64,000 bases of DNA, taken from the NCBI GenBank assembly GCA_963815125.1, contig CAWFFM010000002.1:1364001-1428000 (forward strand), given 5' to 3'. This document shows, one piece after another, positions 24,872-33,737 of this stretch (positions are counted from its first letter, which is position 1; each line of letters starts with the position of its first letter). The notes beneath the pieces are model-generated. The model was not told the DNA's origin. It did no database searches and saw nothing but the letters and a program-made list of their open reading frames with translations. Made by a program: the position numbers and the translations under genes. This DNA comes from Actinocatenispora sp963815125 (GTDB lineage Bacteria; Actinomycetota; Actinomycetes; Mycobacteriales; Micromonosporaceae).

Positions 24872-26452
24872 TCACCGATCGCCGGCAGGCTCGTCTCTGC
24901 GTCGGGACCGGATCTCGTGCCCCACGCTGGTAATGCAGCGGCCGGAGCCGAGATCGAACTTCCAGCCATGCATCTGGCAGGTCAGTACGCCGTCCTCGAT
25001 CTTGCCGAACCGGGAGAGGTCGGCCTTCAGGTGCGGGCAACGGCGCTGTACGACCCAGTCGTCCAGGACGATGTCCTCGGCGTCCGGTTTCTGCTCGGCG
25101 TACCAGCCTTCCGCGTAGTTGATCCGCTCCTCGGACAGGCACTTGAAGAACGTGTACACGAATTCGTTGTACTGGCCGATCCGCGCCGCAGAGAACCGGC
25201 AGGACAGGAACAGGCTGTTCACCCAGTCGATCTCGTCGGTGTGCAGCAGGTGCTCGACCAACCGCCGCTCGGTACGGAACCGGTACCGGACCTTCTCCCC
25301 CGCGTACGGCCGCACCTCACGGTCGGTGAAATCGACCACGATGCTTTCCACCTGCTCGGGCTCGGCGCCGTCGTCGTCGGCCTTCACCCCGACCAGGTCG
25401 AAACGCACCGGTCCGGCGATCCCCCGGGCCATCTGCTCCGCCTCGGCCAGCAGCGGCTCGATCCGCTGCTTCATCCCCGCCAGCACATCGATCTCCGGGT
25501 GTGACCAGGAACGCTTCGCCGCCTCGATGACCGGACGCTGACGGTCCCGGTATTCACGCAGGTGCTGTTCCTTGTGCGCGAAGAACTCCTTGACGTCCGG
25601 CACCGGATGGCTGACCTGGCATCCGTCGGTGGTGATCTCCGCAACGGTGCCCGGCAGTGGGATGACCGTGTTGCGGTAGCCGAGTTCGGCCATGTGGTCG
25701 GCGAACACCTGCTGGTCGGGAAAGATGTTGCCCTCGTCGCCGAAGATATCGTTGAGCTGCCACAGTTCGTCGTCCAGGAAGCACGGCGGGCCGGCGATCG
25801 GAAACACCCAGCTGGCCTTCAGGTCATCGATGTAGCGCACGGTCCGGTCGAACTGCCGGGCACGCTTCTGCTTACCGAAGGCGGTCTTCGCCGCCTGGGG
25901 CAGCTCGTACACCATCGGATACCAGATGGCGCCGGAGAACTGCAGCAGATGGGCGTGTACATGCCCGAGGTCACGGAAGACAGTCAGGTCGGTCGGACGC
26001 GCGTCGTTCTGGTTGAGCAGCCGCACCCCGTCGTGCTCGACCCACAGTGCGGAGTCTCCGATCGGCCCGTCAGTCGGCGAGGTGAGCGACTGGATCATGA
26101 TGTTGAGCCCGCCATCGAGCTCGGTCACCTCGTTGCTGACCGTCTCGATGAAGTTCCGGAAACCCAGTTCCTCCAGCTCATCACGCAGTTGGCTGGTCGG
26201 GAACGCCGGGAGCAGCACGGTGGTCTTCTTCGAGATCCGCTCCGCCAGATGCTTCGCATCGAAGTGGTCCCGGTGCAGGTGGGACACGTAGAGATAGTCA
26301 CAGCGGCCCAGCCGGTCCCAATCCAGGCCGGAATTGTCCGGGAAGGGGAACCAGGAGGCGAAATACGCGGGATTCACCCATGGATCGGTCAGGATACTGC
26401 CGGCGGACGTCTCGATGAACATGCTGGCGTGACCGGTACCCGTCACTCGCAC
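24872..26452 (-). CDS. namH: UDP-N-acetylmuramate hydroxylase (Rieske/MBL-fold)
   Basis: 526 residues from GTG 26452, preceded by GGAGG eight bases upstream; the frame continues to 26620 but that part is not family-like. N-terminal metallo-beta-lactamase-like fold with YLYVSHLHRDHFDAKHL (about 75-95) and DPWVNPAYFASWFPFPDNSG. C-terminal Rieske 2Fe-2S centre: CPHLKAD ... CQMHGWKFDL. Closely resembles, from memory, M. tuberculosis Rv3818, which hydroxylates UDP-MurNAc to the N-glycolyl form used in peptidoglycan. This predicts a glycolylated cell wall, a trait of mycobacteria and Micromonosporaceae. Confidence 0.9.
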   Translation of the reverse strand: MRVTGTGHASMFIETSAGSILTDPWVNPAYFASWFPFPDNSGLDWDRLGRCDYLYVSHLHRDHFDAKHLAERISKKTTVLLPAFPTSQLRDELEELGFRNFIETVSNEVTELDGGLNIMIQSLTSPTDGPIGDSALWVEHDGVRLLNQNDARPTDLTVFRDLGHVHAHLLQFSGAIWYPMVYELPQAAKTAFGKQKRARQFDRTVRYIDDLKASWVFPIAGPPCFLDDELWQLNDIFGDEGNIFPDQQVFADHMAELGYRNTVIPLPGTVAEITTDGCQVSHPVPDVKEFFAHKEQHLREYRDRQRPVIEAAKRSWSHPEIDVLAGMKQRIEPLLAEAEQMARGIAGPVRFDLVGVKADDDGAEPEQVESIVVDFTDREVRPYAGEKVRYRFRTERRLVEHLLHTDEIDWVNSLFLSCRFSAARIGQYNEFVYTFFKCLSEERINYAEGWYAEQKPDAEDIVLDDWVVQRRCPHLKADLSRFGKIEDGVLTCQMHGWKFDLGSGRCITSVGHEIRSRRRDEPAGDR

Positions 26453-26780
26453 CGCGTGGTCCTCCGTTGCGCTGGCCGATTGTGCTGGCGGCTTGCTTGC
26501 TGACCGACAGTCCGTACTGGTCGACAGCCTGGCTACGGTCCCGACGGTGCCGGGCCGACGATGGCGATCGGATCGGTCCCGTCGAAACGAGCGGTCGATT
26601 CGGACCTCACCCGGCGGCATCCACCATATTGCCGCCGACCGTACCGCAGGCCACCGACCACACCGGGACCACCCGCGCGATACCGGGCGGGCGACCAGAT
26701 CACCTGGGAGGGGCTACGTCACCCGCTGTCGGGCACCGTGCCAGACTGTGCGTGTCCACGTGCCGGAGGAGGCCGCAACC
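26453..26780. other. Divergent intergenic region, no gene seen
   Basis: 328 bases between the namH start and the small membrane gene. Frames crossing it (for example from 26493) have no ribosome site until the GTG at 26781. I see no clear promoter hexamers, palindrome or structured leader. Confidence 0.4.
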
Positions 26781-26996
26781 GTGTCCGATCAGATCACTTC
26801 ACCCGATCAGCGCAAGCCGATCAGCCGCAAGGCCGCCCGGGTCGGCGCGATCGTGTGCGCGGCGATCCTGCTCCTGATGATGATCGGCAACCAGAAGGGG
26901 CACGTCGAGGACGTCTTCCTCGTCGTCACCGCCGGCATCCTCGTGCTCGCCGTGGTACTCGACTCACTGCTGCGCAAGAACGGCCTGCGTCGCTGA
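26781..26996 (+). CDS. Small two-segment membrane protein
   Basis: 71 residues from GTG 26781, with a strong GGAGGAGG site eight bases upstream. A basic N-terminus (RKPISRKAAR), hydrophobic stretches at about residues 23-39 and 47-64, and a basic end RKNGLRR, so both ends should be cytosolic. I do not recognise a family and context gives no function. Confidence 0.7.
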   Translation: MSDQITSPDQRKPISRKAARVGAIVCAAILLLMMIGNQKGHVEDVFLVVTAGILVLAVVLDSLLRKNGLRR

Positions 26997-27129
26997 CTTC
27001 GTCGTAGCACCAGCGGTACGCCCAGTACCGGTACGCGCAGTGCCGACACCCGCGGGGCACCCCAGCAGTACGGCACGAACAGGGGTCCAGTCCGGAGCAA
27101 CCGGGACGGGCCCCTGAACGCTGTTCCGG

Positions 27130-27154
27130 CGCCGGGCACCGTGGGCGCCCGGCG
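27130..27154. terminator. Hairpin between convergent genes
   Basis: CGCCGGGC (27130-27137) pairs with GCCCGGCG (27147-27154) across a 9-base loop. It lies between the stops of the small membrane gene (26996) and the DivIVA-like gene (27205), and could terminate either. Confidence 0.55.
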
Positions 27155-27204
27155 TCGGCCGACGTCGTGTGCCCGGCCGGCCGGCAGCCGGTCGGACATC
27201 ACCG

Positions 27205-28665
27205 TCAGCGGGCGATACCTCGCCGGGCGAACAGATCCCGGACATCACGCAGTGCCCCGTCCACCTCTGCCTCGAACAGTCCACCCTGGACGAGACTGAA
27301 CTGACCGGGATCCAGTTCCCCGTCGGACACCTGCACCGTCGCCCGACCCGACATCGTCGCGGCGATCGCGTCGAACAGTCGGTTCACCTGGGTCGGGTCG
27401 TAACCGCTGCCGAAACGGCGGACCTGGAAGGTGCGTCGTGCCTGGTCGAGATGGTGCAGATCATCCGGGGTGAACGGCGAATCGGGTGCCGGGATCTCCC
27501 GGGTCATGTCCACCTTGCCGTGCCGACCCGGCTCGAAACCCGTCTCGAAACGACCGGTGTTCTGCTCCTGGTGCGGGTCGTAGCCCTGCCGCTGGTCGAC
27601 CGGTTCACCGCGACCGCGCTGGTCGACCGGTTCACCGCGACCGCGCTGGTCGACCGGTTCACCGCGACCGCGCTGGTCGACGCCCGGCGGCTCGTAGCGC
27701 GACGGCTCAGGGTCGTAACGGCGCGGCTCCGCGCCGTACCCGGGCCGGCCGGTGTCGTAGCCGGCTCCTCGGGGCGCGTCGAAGCGCGCCGCCGGTTCCG
27801 GTTCGTAGCGCTGCGGCGGTGGCTCGTAGCGCGACGGTTCGGGGTCGTAACGGGCCGGTTCAGGCTCGTAGCGGGACTGCTCGTGCCGACTGGGTTCAGG
27901 CTCGTAGCGGGACTGCTCGTGTCTGCTGGGTTCGTGCCGGTTGGGATCCGCTTCGTACCGGTAACCCTCCCGCTCGAACCGACGACCACTCGCCGGCGGG
28001 AAATCTCCCGTTTCATAGCCTTCGTTCACCGGTGGAAGCTTCTGGGTGAAGTCCTCACCCTCGGCGCCCGACTGATGGCGGGACGGTTCGGGTGATGGAA
28101 CCCGGCCGGGAGACGGTGCGCCACCGGACACCGGGGCACCCGAGGTGGGCCGGCCCGCAACCGCACCAGAGTGCGACCGGCCGGGCTCCGGGGACGGTAC
28201 CGAGGCTGCGGCACGGGCCGGCCGCACCATGGTCGGCTCGTCCTCCCGGGACGAGCGCATCGGCTCGGGATGCGGCTGAGGGAAGTCGCCGTGGTGCTGG
28301 GGAAAGTCGCCGTGGTGCTGCGGAAAATCGCCGTGGTGCTGCGGGTATCCGGGCTCGATGGCGGCACCGTACGGGTCGCGACCCGAGGACAGCTGAGCTG
28401 GCTCCGCGGGCTGCATCCCACCGCCCTCCTCGAGGACCGCGAGCTGACGTTCCACACGGTCCAGGTGCATGTCCACCTGCCACTCGTCGTAGCCGCCGAA
28501 CCGGACGCGGAAGACGAAGTCATGGACGTCCCGGGAGGCAACCGGCGCACCGATCGGGTCACCAGCCAGAGTCGCCTCGACACGCTCGAGGAACTCGTCG
28601 ACCTCGTCGACCTTGTAGCCGCGACGCAGCGCCCGCCGGCGGAACCGCTGACCCTGCTGACTCAC
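27205..28665 (-). CDS. DivIVA-domain protein with long repeat-rich disordered linker
   Basis: 486 residues from GTG 28665, which has GGAGG seven bases upstream and overlaps the rlmN stop by 4 bases. DivIVA-like motifs occur at both ends: FRRRALRRGYKVDEVDEFLERV at about 9 and FRVRFGGYDEWQVDMHLDRV at about 55 are split here by pattern F-R-x-GY-x-V-D-x-L-x-R-V, and a third copy FQVRRFGSGYDPTQVNRLFD sits near 415. Between them lies a Pro/Arg/Glu/Tyr-rich region with three short tandem arrays (PQHHGDF, RHEQSRYEPEPS, VDQRGRGEP). No membrane segment. It is likely a polar or septal scaffold interacting with envelope machinery, by family; it is not Wag31 itself, which has a coiled coil. Confidence 0.82.
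   Translation of the reverse strand: MSQQGQRFRRRALRRGYKVDEVDEFLERVEATLAGDPIGAPVASRDVHDFVFRVRFGGYDEWQVDMHLDRVERQLAVLEEGGGMQPAEPAQLSSGRDPYGAAIEPGYPQHHGDFPQHHGDFPQHHGDFPQPHPEPMRSSREDEPTMVRPARAAASVPSPEPGRSHSGAVAGRPTSGAPVSGGAPSPGRVPSPEPSRHQSGAEGEDFTQKLPPVNEGYETGDFPPASGRRFEREGYRYEADPNRHEPSRHEQSRYEPEPSRHEQSRYEPEPARYDPEPSRYEPPPQRYEPEPAARFDAPRGAGYDTGRPGYGAEPRRYDPEPSRYEPPGVDQRGRGEPVDQRGRGEPVDQRGRGEPVDQRQGYDPHQEQNTGRFETGFEPGRHGKVDMTREIPAPDSPFTPDDLHHLDQARRTFQVRRFGSGYDPTQVNRLFDAIAATMSGRATVQVSDGELDPGQFSLVQGGLFEAEVDGALRDVRDLFARRGIAR
27592..27681. repeat. 27-bp tandem repeat inside the DivIVA-like gene
   Basis: Three identical 27-bp copies (27592-27618, 27619-27645, 27646-27672) plus a 9-base partial fourth. 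They encode the peptide VDQRGRGEP in frame. Identity at all codon positions suggests recent slippage expansion. Confidence 0.9.
28280..28342. repeat. 21-bp tandem repeat inside the DivIVA-like gene
   Basis: Three near-identical 21-bp units (28280-28300, 28301-28321, 28322-28342) encoding PQHHGDF-type heptads. The few differences are mostly silent. Confidence 0.85.
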
Positions 28666-29789
28666 TCGTCCACCTCCGCAGCCGCAAGCTGTCCACACGC
28701 ACCGTCAATCTCACGACCTCGCGTATCCCGCACAGTGGTCGGCACACCCGCAACCCGCAACCGCCGGACGAACTCCCGCTCGACAGACTTGGGACTCGCG
28801 TCCCATCGACTACCCGGCGTCGGGTTCAACGGGATGAGGTTGACGTGTGCCAACCGCTGGGACAGCAGGCGGCCCAATAGGTCCGCCCGCCATGGCTGGT
28901 CATTCACATCCCGAATCATTGCGTACTCGATCGACACTCGCCGTCCGGTACGCGACGCATAGTCCCATGCCGCGTCCAATACCTCGGCGACCTTCCACCG
29001 GTTGTTGACCGGCACCAGCTCATCGCGGAGCTCATCATCGGGCGCATGTAGCGAGACCGCCAGAGTGACGTTCATCTCTTCATCGGTGAGCTTCCGGATC
29101 GCCGGTACCAGCCCCACTGTCGAGATGGTGACATGCCGTTGGGAGAGCCCCAGCCCGTCGGGGGCGGGATCGGTGATCCTGCGCACTGCGGCGATCACCC
29201 GCGCATAGTTGGCCAAGGGCTCACCCATGCCCATGAAGACCACTCGGGACAGTCGGTCAGGAGATCCCGCCAGGGCACCGGACGCCGCCCTCCGGGCCGC
29301 AGCGACAACCTGCTCGACGATCTCGCCGGTGGACAGGTTCCGGGTCAGGCCGCCCTGACCGGTGGCGCAGAACGGACACGCCATCCCACACCCGGCCTGA
29401 GAGGAGACGCAGACCGTCGCCCGGTCCGGATAACCCATCAGCACGCTTTCCACCAGAGCGCCGTCATGCAGACGCCACAGCGTCTTGTGAGTCGCACCAC
29501 CATCGGCGGTCAGTTGCCGTACCGGCTGAGCCAACGGAGGGAGCAGGGCATCGACGAGCCGTTGCCGGGATGCCGCCGGGACATCCGTCAAGGCGGCGAG
29601 CAGGTCGGGCGCGACAGGGTCGACAAGGCGGCTGAAGTAGTGCTGGGAGAGCTGGTTTGCACGGAAGGCAGGCTCACCGAGCGCGGCGACCGCGGCCCGA
29701 CGTGCGGCCATGTCGAGGTCGGCCAGATGTCGGGGTGTAGGGGGGCGGCGCCGGTCGCGGGACTCGGCGATCAGTGGCAGGGCTGTCAT
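28662..29789 (-). CDS. rlmN: 23S rRNA/tRNA adenine-C2 methyltransferase RlmN
   Basis: 375 residues from ATG 29789. Radical-SAM enzyme; cluster motif CGMACPFCATG, with VFMGMGEPLANY, VSLHAPDDELRDELVP and YAMIRDVND. A C-terminal Cys in GREIDGACGQL is the methyl-carrying residue of the family. An earlier ATG at 29858 overlaps the cdsA stop as ATGA and would add 23 residues; family alignment from memory (PPTPRHLADLD near the start) fits either. Its stop overlaps the DivIVA-like gene start. Confidence 0.93.
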   Translation of the reverse strand: MTALPLIAESRDRRRPPTPRHLADLDMAARRAAVAALGEPAFRANQLSQHYFSRLVDPVAPDLLAALTDVPAASRQRLVDALLPPLAQPVRQLTADGGATHKTLWRLHDGALVESVLMGYPDRATVCVSSQAGCGMACPFCATGQGGLTRNLSTGEIVEQVVAAARRAASGALAGSPDRLSRVVFMGMGEPLANYARVIAAVRRITDPAPDGLGLSQRHVTISTVGLVPAIRKLTDEEMNVTLAVSLHAPDDELRDELVPVNNRWKVAEVLDAAWDYASRTGRRVSIEYAMIRDVNDQPWRADLLGRLLSQRLAHVNLIPLNPTPGSRWDASPKSVEREFVRRLRVAGVPTTVRDTRGREIDGACGQLAAAEVDE

Positions 29790-29854
29790 GTCTCTGCCAG
29801 TGTCCCACGCCCGCGCTTGTTCGCCCGCCCCGGCAGGCCCCCGCTCTCCCGACG

Positions 29855-31084
29855 TCATCCCGGCGGCGCCATGACGCTGAGTAGTGCAAACGCTACCGGC
29901 ATCGCGAAGAGGATCGAGTCCAACCGGTCCATCACTCCACCGTGACCGGGCAGCAGATGGCCCATGTCCTTGATGCCGAGATCGCGCTTGAGCAGCGACT
30001 CGGCCAGGTCACCGAGTACTGAGACCAGGCTGAGCGACATTCCGAACACTGCGCCGTACCACCAGGGGCAGTCCAGGACGAAATGCAGCAGGGGTGCACC
30101 GACCAGCGCGCTGGTCGCCACCGAACCTCCGAACCCTTCCCAGGATTTGCCCGGACTCACCTTCGGCGCCATCCGATGCCGACCCAGGAGCACTCCGACC
30201 ACATAGCCACCGGTGTCACTGCACACCACCATGGCCAGAGCGAGCACCACCCGGGAGGCCCCGTCCTCCGAACGTGCCAGCAGCACCCCGAAGCCGGCCA
30301 GGAACGCAACGTACGTCGCCACCAGCGTCGCGGCGGTCACGTCCCGTCGGTAACCGGCCGGGCCATCGGCCAACCGCCAGATCAGCACGGCGGCGACGGT
30401 GAAGACCAGACCGAGGGTGAGCGCCTCCTCGCCGCCGAACCAGGCCAACCCCTCCATGGCGAGGGCACCGACCAGCAACGGCACCAACGGTGGGCGGGCC
30501 CGCTTCGCCGGTTCCGCGGCCCGGCCCAACGCCCGCACCATCTCCCAGGTGCCGAGTACCACGCCTGCGGCCAGGACGAGAAGGAACGCGGGACGCCAGA
30601 TGAACAGGGAGGCAAGGACCACGGCGCCCAGCCCGACCCCCACTCCGATGGCGGCCGGAAGGTTGCGACCCGCCTGCCGCTTGGGTGGCGGCCCGCCGGG
30701 CACCACCGGCCGTTCGGGCGGGTCGGCGGCCGGACCCTGTGGTGGACCCGACCGACCCCAGGATTCGGGCCGGCCCGGTACGACCGGCTGCCACGCGGTC
30801 TGGTCGTTCGGCGGCACCGGACCGACCGGTGGCTCTGTCGGCCAGTCCTGAGCACCGGGTGGCGCGGGTGCGTCCGGTCCGGGCGGCGGGTAGCCACCCG
30901 GAGCCGAGGAGGACCACCCGGGCGCTGGGGCCGGCGGGTAGACCGACTCACCCGGCCCGGGACGGGGATGTACCGGCGACTCCGCGTGGCTCGACTCGTC
31001 ATCGGCATCGCGGGCCCGGTGCCGGCCCCGCGCCGAGCGGTCCGCGGAGGCCTCGAAGGAAGAGTACGGTCCGGTGTTGGTCAT
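29855..31084 (-). CDS. cdsA: Phosphatidate cytidylyltransferase CdsA
   Basis: 409 residues. Makes CDP-diacylglycerol for phospholipids including phosphatidylinositol and cardiolipin. The first 140 residues are a Pro/Gly/Ser-rich soluble extension, then about eight membrane segments, ending with the signature KDMGHLLPGHGGVMDRLDS. SDTGGYVVG and SPGKSWEG are also family motifs. ATG overlaps the frr stop (TGATG). The long extension is common in actinomycetes but its purpose is unknown. Confidence 0.93.
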   Translation of the reverse strand: MTNTGPYSSFEASADRSARGRHRARDADDESSHAESPVHPRPGPGESVYPPAPAPGWSSSAPGGYPPPGPDAPAPPGAQDWPTEPPVGPVPPNDQTAWQPVVPGRPESWGRSGPPQGPAADPPERPVVPGGPPPKRQAGRNLPAAIGVGVGLGAVVLASLFIWRPAFLLVLAAGVVLGTWEMVRALGRAAEPAKRARPPLVPLLVGALAMEGLAWFGGEEALTLGLVFTVAAVLIWRLADGPAGYRRDVTAATLVATYVAFLAGFGVLLARSEDGASRVVLALAMVVCSDTGGYVVGVLLGRHRMAPKVSPGKSWEGFGGSVATSALVGAPLLHFVLDCPWWYGAVFGMSLSLVSVLGDLAESLLKRDLGIKDMGHLLPGHGGVMDRLDSILFAMPVAFALLSVMAPPG

Positions 31085-31641
31085 CAGACCTCGAGCAGCT
31101 CGGCTTCCTTGTGCTTGAGAATCTCGTCGACGTTGCTGACGTGGGCATGGGTCACGTCTTCGAGATCCTTCTCGGCGCGGCGTACCTCGTCCTCGCCGGC
31201 CTCGCCGTCCCGCATGATGCGGTCCAGCTCCTCTTTGGCCTTGCGGCGCACGTTCCGGATCGCCACCTTGGCCTCCTCACCCTTACCGCGCACCACCTTG
31301 GCCATCTCGCGGCGCCGCTCCTCGGTCAACGGGGGCAGCATGATCCGGATCTGGGTGCCCTCGTTGTTGGGATTGACGCCCAGGTCGGAGTCACGGATCG
31401 CGCGTTCCATCGTGCCGATCTGCGAGGGGTCGTACGGCTTGATGATCGCCATCCGCGCTTCCGGAATGGCGATGGATGCCAGCTGCGGTAGCGGAGTGAC
31501 CTCGCCGTAGTACTCCACCATGATCTTGGAGAACATTGCCGGAGTCGCTCGCCCGGTCCGAACTGTGGCGAAATCTTCCTTGGCGTGTTCGATCGCCCGT
31601 TCCATCTTCTCCTCTGCTTCGAGGAGTGTGTCGTCGATCAC
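31084..31641 (-). CDS. frr: Ribosome recycling factor
   Basis: 185 residues, the standard length. Splits post-termination ribosomes with EF-G. Seen: MERAIEHAKEDFATVRTGRA near the N-terminus, YYGEVTPLPQLASI, NNEGTQIRIMLPPLTEERR, and KDLEDVTHAHVSNVDEIL at the end. Sits between pyrH (113 bases upstream) and cdsA (overlapping). Confidence 0.96.
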   Translation of the reverse strand: MIDDTLLEAEEKMERAIEHAKEDFATVRTGRATPAMFSKIMVEYYGEVTPLPQLASIAIPEARMAIIKPYDPSQIGTMERAIRDSDLGVNPNNEGTQIRIMLPPLTEERRREMAKVVRGKGEEAKVAIRNVRRKAKEELDRIMRDGEAGEDEVRRAEKDLEDVTHAHVSNVDEILKHKEAELLEV

Positions 31642-31754
31642 TTTGTCGTCTCCTTAGGCGCCGTCTTCAGAAGATTGTCGCCGACCGTGCACGGTTACCG
31701 GCACCGGAGCCGTACCGTGAACGGCCGTGGAACCGGGCATGGGCCAGGCTGCGG

Positions 31755-32540
31755 TCAGCCCGGCTGACCCGGGGTCAGCAGAGTACCGATCTTCTCACCC
31801 AGGATGGCCTGCACCACGTTGTCGGCACCCTCCGCGCCGAAAACCAGCATCGGCAGGTTGTTCTGGTCGCACATGCTGAACGCTGCGGCGTCCGCGACGG
31901 TCAGTCCCCGCTGCAATGCCTCCACCAGCGTCATGGTGTCGAGCTTCGTCGCGGTCGGATCGACCCGCGGATCCGCCGTGTACACACCATCCACGCCGTT
32001 CTTGCTCATCAGTACGATGTCGGCCTTGATCTCCAGAGCCCGCTGCGCGGCAACCGTGTCCGTGGTGAAGTACGGCATTCCGGCACCAGCACCGAAGATC
32101 ACCACGCGGCCCTTCTCCAGGTGCCGGATCGCCCGCCGGGGAATATAGGGCTCCGCGACCTGGCCCATGGTGATCGCGGTCTGTACCCGCGTCTCCACGC
32201 CCAACTTCTCCAGGAAGTCCTGCAACGCCAGGCAGTTCATCACAGTACCGAGCATGCCCATGTAGTCACCGCGGGCCCGGTCGATGCCCCGCTGGTTCAG
32301 CTCGGCGCCACGGAAGAAGTTGCCTCCGCCGACCACCACCGCAACCTGTACGCCGCGGCGGGCCACCTCGGCGATCTGTCGAGCCAGTGCCGCGACCACA
32401 TCCGGATCGACGCCGACCTGACCGCCACCGAACACCTCACCGGACAGTTTCAGGACCACGCGGCGGTACCGACCTGCGGGGGGAGCTACCTCCGACGCGT
32501 TGTCCGGCACCGCTGTCGTCGCCGGGGTCCCTGCCGCCAT
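31755..32540 (-). CDS. pyrH: UMP kinase
   Basis: 261 residues, with a 20-residue N-terminal extension before the fold. Phosphorylates UMP to UDP. Seen: RVVLKLSGEVFGGG, VVVGGGNFFRG, DYMGMLGTVMNCLALQDFL, VIFGAGAGMPYFTTDT, KNGVDGVYTADPR. RBS GCGGAGG upstream of ATG 32540. The run tsf-pyrH is interrupted by a strong hairpin, so pyrH-frr-cdsA-rlmN may form a partly separate unit. Confidence 0.95.
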   Translation of the reverse strand: MAAGTPATTAVPDNASEVAPPAGRYRRVVLKLSGEVFGGGQVGVDPDVVAALARQIAEVARRGVQVAVVVGGGNFFRGAELNQRGIDRARGDYMGMLGTVMNCLALQDFLEKLGVETRVQTAITMGQVAEPYIPRRAIRHLEKGRVVIFGAGAGMPYFTTDTVAAQRALEIKADIVLMSKNGVDGVYTADPRVDPTATKLDTMTLVEALQRGLTVADAAAFSMCDQNNLPMLVFGAEGADNVVQAILGEKIGTLLTPGQPG

Positions 32541-32671
32541 TGCACTCGCCTCCGCTGTCGCTGTCCAGGTCTCATGATGCGGTATGCACGGTACCGACCT
32601 GGCCGGTCCCTACCTGTCCGATGTCCTCCGGACGCGACGCACGCCACGATCGTGGGAACGGAACAGTCAGA

Positions 32672-32704
32672 CGCCCCTGCTGACGGTAACCGTCAGCAGG
32701 GGCG
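32672..32704 (-). terminator. Terminator or attenuator after tsf
   Basis: A perfect 16-bp inverted repeat (32672-32687 / 32689-32704) with one central base, 18 bases beyond the tsf stop at 32722. On the minus-strand RNA it gives a very stable hairpin followed by UCUGACUGUUCC. It should reduce read-through from the ribosomal operon into pyrH. Confidence 0.75.
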
Positions 32705-32721
32705 CCGGCGATGCTCCCAGG

Positions 32722-33540
32722 TCAGGACTGACCGACCTCGAAGCGGACAAACTTGGTGATCGTCACGCCCGCGGCATCCAGCAGCTGCTTGACGGTCTTC
32801 TTGTTGTCGGTCACCGAGGCCTGCTCCAGCAGGACGAAGTCCTTGAAGTAGGCGTTCACCCGACCCTCGACGATCTTCGGTAGCGCCTGCTCCGGCTTGC
32901 CCGCCTCGCGCGCGGTCTCCTCGGCCACCCGACGCTCGTTCTCCACGATGTCGGCCGGTACCTCGTCACGGGTCAGGTACTTCGGACGCATGGCGGCGAC
33001 CTGCATGGCAGCCGCGCGCACCGCGTCGGTGTCCGTACCGCTGTAGGTGGCCATCACGCCCACCGCAGGCGGCAGGTCCGGGCTCTTGCGGTGCAGATAG
33101 ATGGCGATCGGGTCGTCCAGTACGGCGTAGCGGCCGAGGACCAGCTTCTCGCCGATCTTCGCGGCCTCCTCCTCGATCGCCAGGGACACCGCCCGACCGT
33201 CGGTCAGGCTCGAGGCGAGCAGTGCGTCCAGGTCGGCGGGGCGAGCTGCATCGGCGTGCTCGACAAGGGCCTGGGCGAACTCGATGAACGCCCCGTTCTT
33301 GGCAACGAAGTCGGTCTCGCAGTTGAGTTCCAGCATGACGTTGCCGGACTGCGCGATCAGACCGTTGGCGGCGGTGCGACCTGCCCGCTTGCCCACGTCC
33401 TTGGCGCCCTTGATGCGCAGCAGCTCGACAGACTTGTCGAAGTCGCCGTCGGCCTCGGTCAGGGCCTTCTTGCAGTCCATCATGCCGGCGCCGGTCAGGT
33501 CACGGAGCCGCTTGACATCCGCGGCGGTGAAGTCAGCCAT
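32722..33540 (-). CDS. tsf: Elongation factor Ts
   Basis: 272 residues from ATG 33540; upstream continuation of the frame is not family-like. Nucleotide exchange factor for EF-Tu. N-terminal UBA-like region with RLRDLTGAGMMDCKKALTEA, then LNCETDFVAKNGAFIEFA and core strands. Ribosome site GAGAGAGAACC region. Separated from rpsB by 197 bases carrying an 18-bp hairpin. Confidence 0.95.
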   Translation of the reverse strand: MADFTAADVKRLRDLTGAGMMDCKKALTEADGDFDKSVELLRIKGAKDVGKRAGRTAANGLIAQSGNVMLELNCETDFVAKNGAFIEFAQALVEHADAARPADLDALLASSLTDGRAVSLAIEEEAAKIGEKLVLGRYAVLDDPIAIYLHRKSPDLPPAVGVMATYSGTDTDAVRAAAMQVAAMRPKYLTRDEVPADIVENERRVAEETAREAGKPEQALPKIVEGRVNAYFKDFVLLEQASVTDNKKTVKQLLDAAGVTITKFVRFEVGQS

Positions 33541-33682
33541 GGTTCTCTCTCTAGTTCCCCGGGAATCTGTGCAGTTCAGATCGGACCGTCGAAAGACGGA
33601 GGACCGCGCAACGCCACAGTGGCGGGCTCGACCGGACCGGTCGAGCGCCGGTACCGGCATCGGTACCGGGTGGCGAGTCGGG

Positions 33683-33731
33683 CCGCGCGTACGGCGATGG
33701 ACCACAGATCCGGCCACCGCCGTACGCGCGG
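33683..33731 (-). terminator. 18-bp hairpin between rpsB and tsf
   Basis: 33683-33700 pairs with 33714-33731 (one mismatch that is G-U in one strand) across a 13-base loop, 7 bases after the rpsB stop at 33738. A second perfect 10-bp hairpin follows at 33626-33646. Such paired hairpins can set the ratio of S2 to EF-Ts by partial termination or RNA processing. Confidence 0.7.
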
Positions 33732-33737
33732 ACACGC

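Noticed and set aside
27592..28342. Direct repeats considered as a CRISPR array
   Set aside because: Repeats are tandem without spacers and are in-frame codons of a protein.
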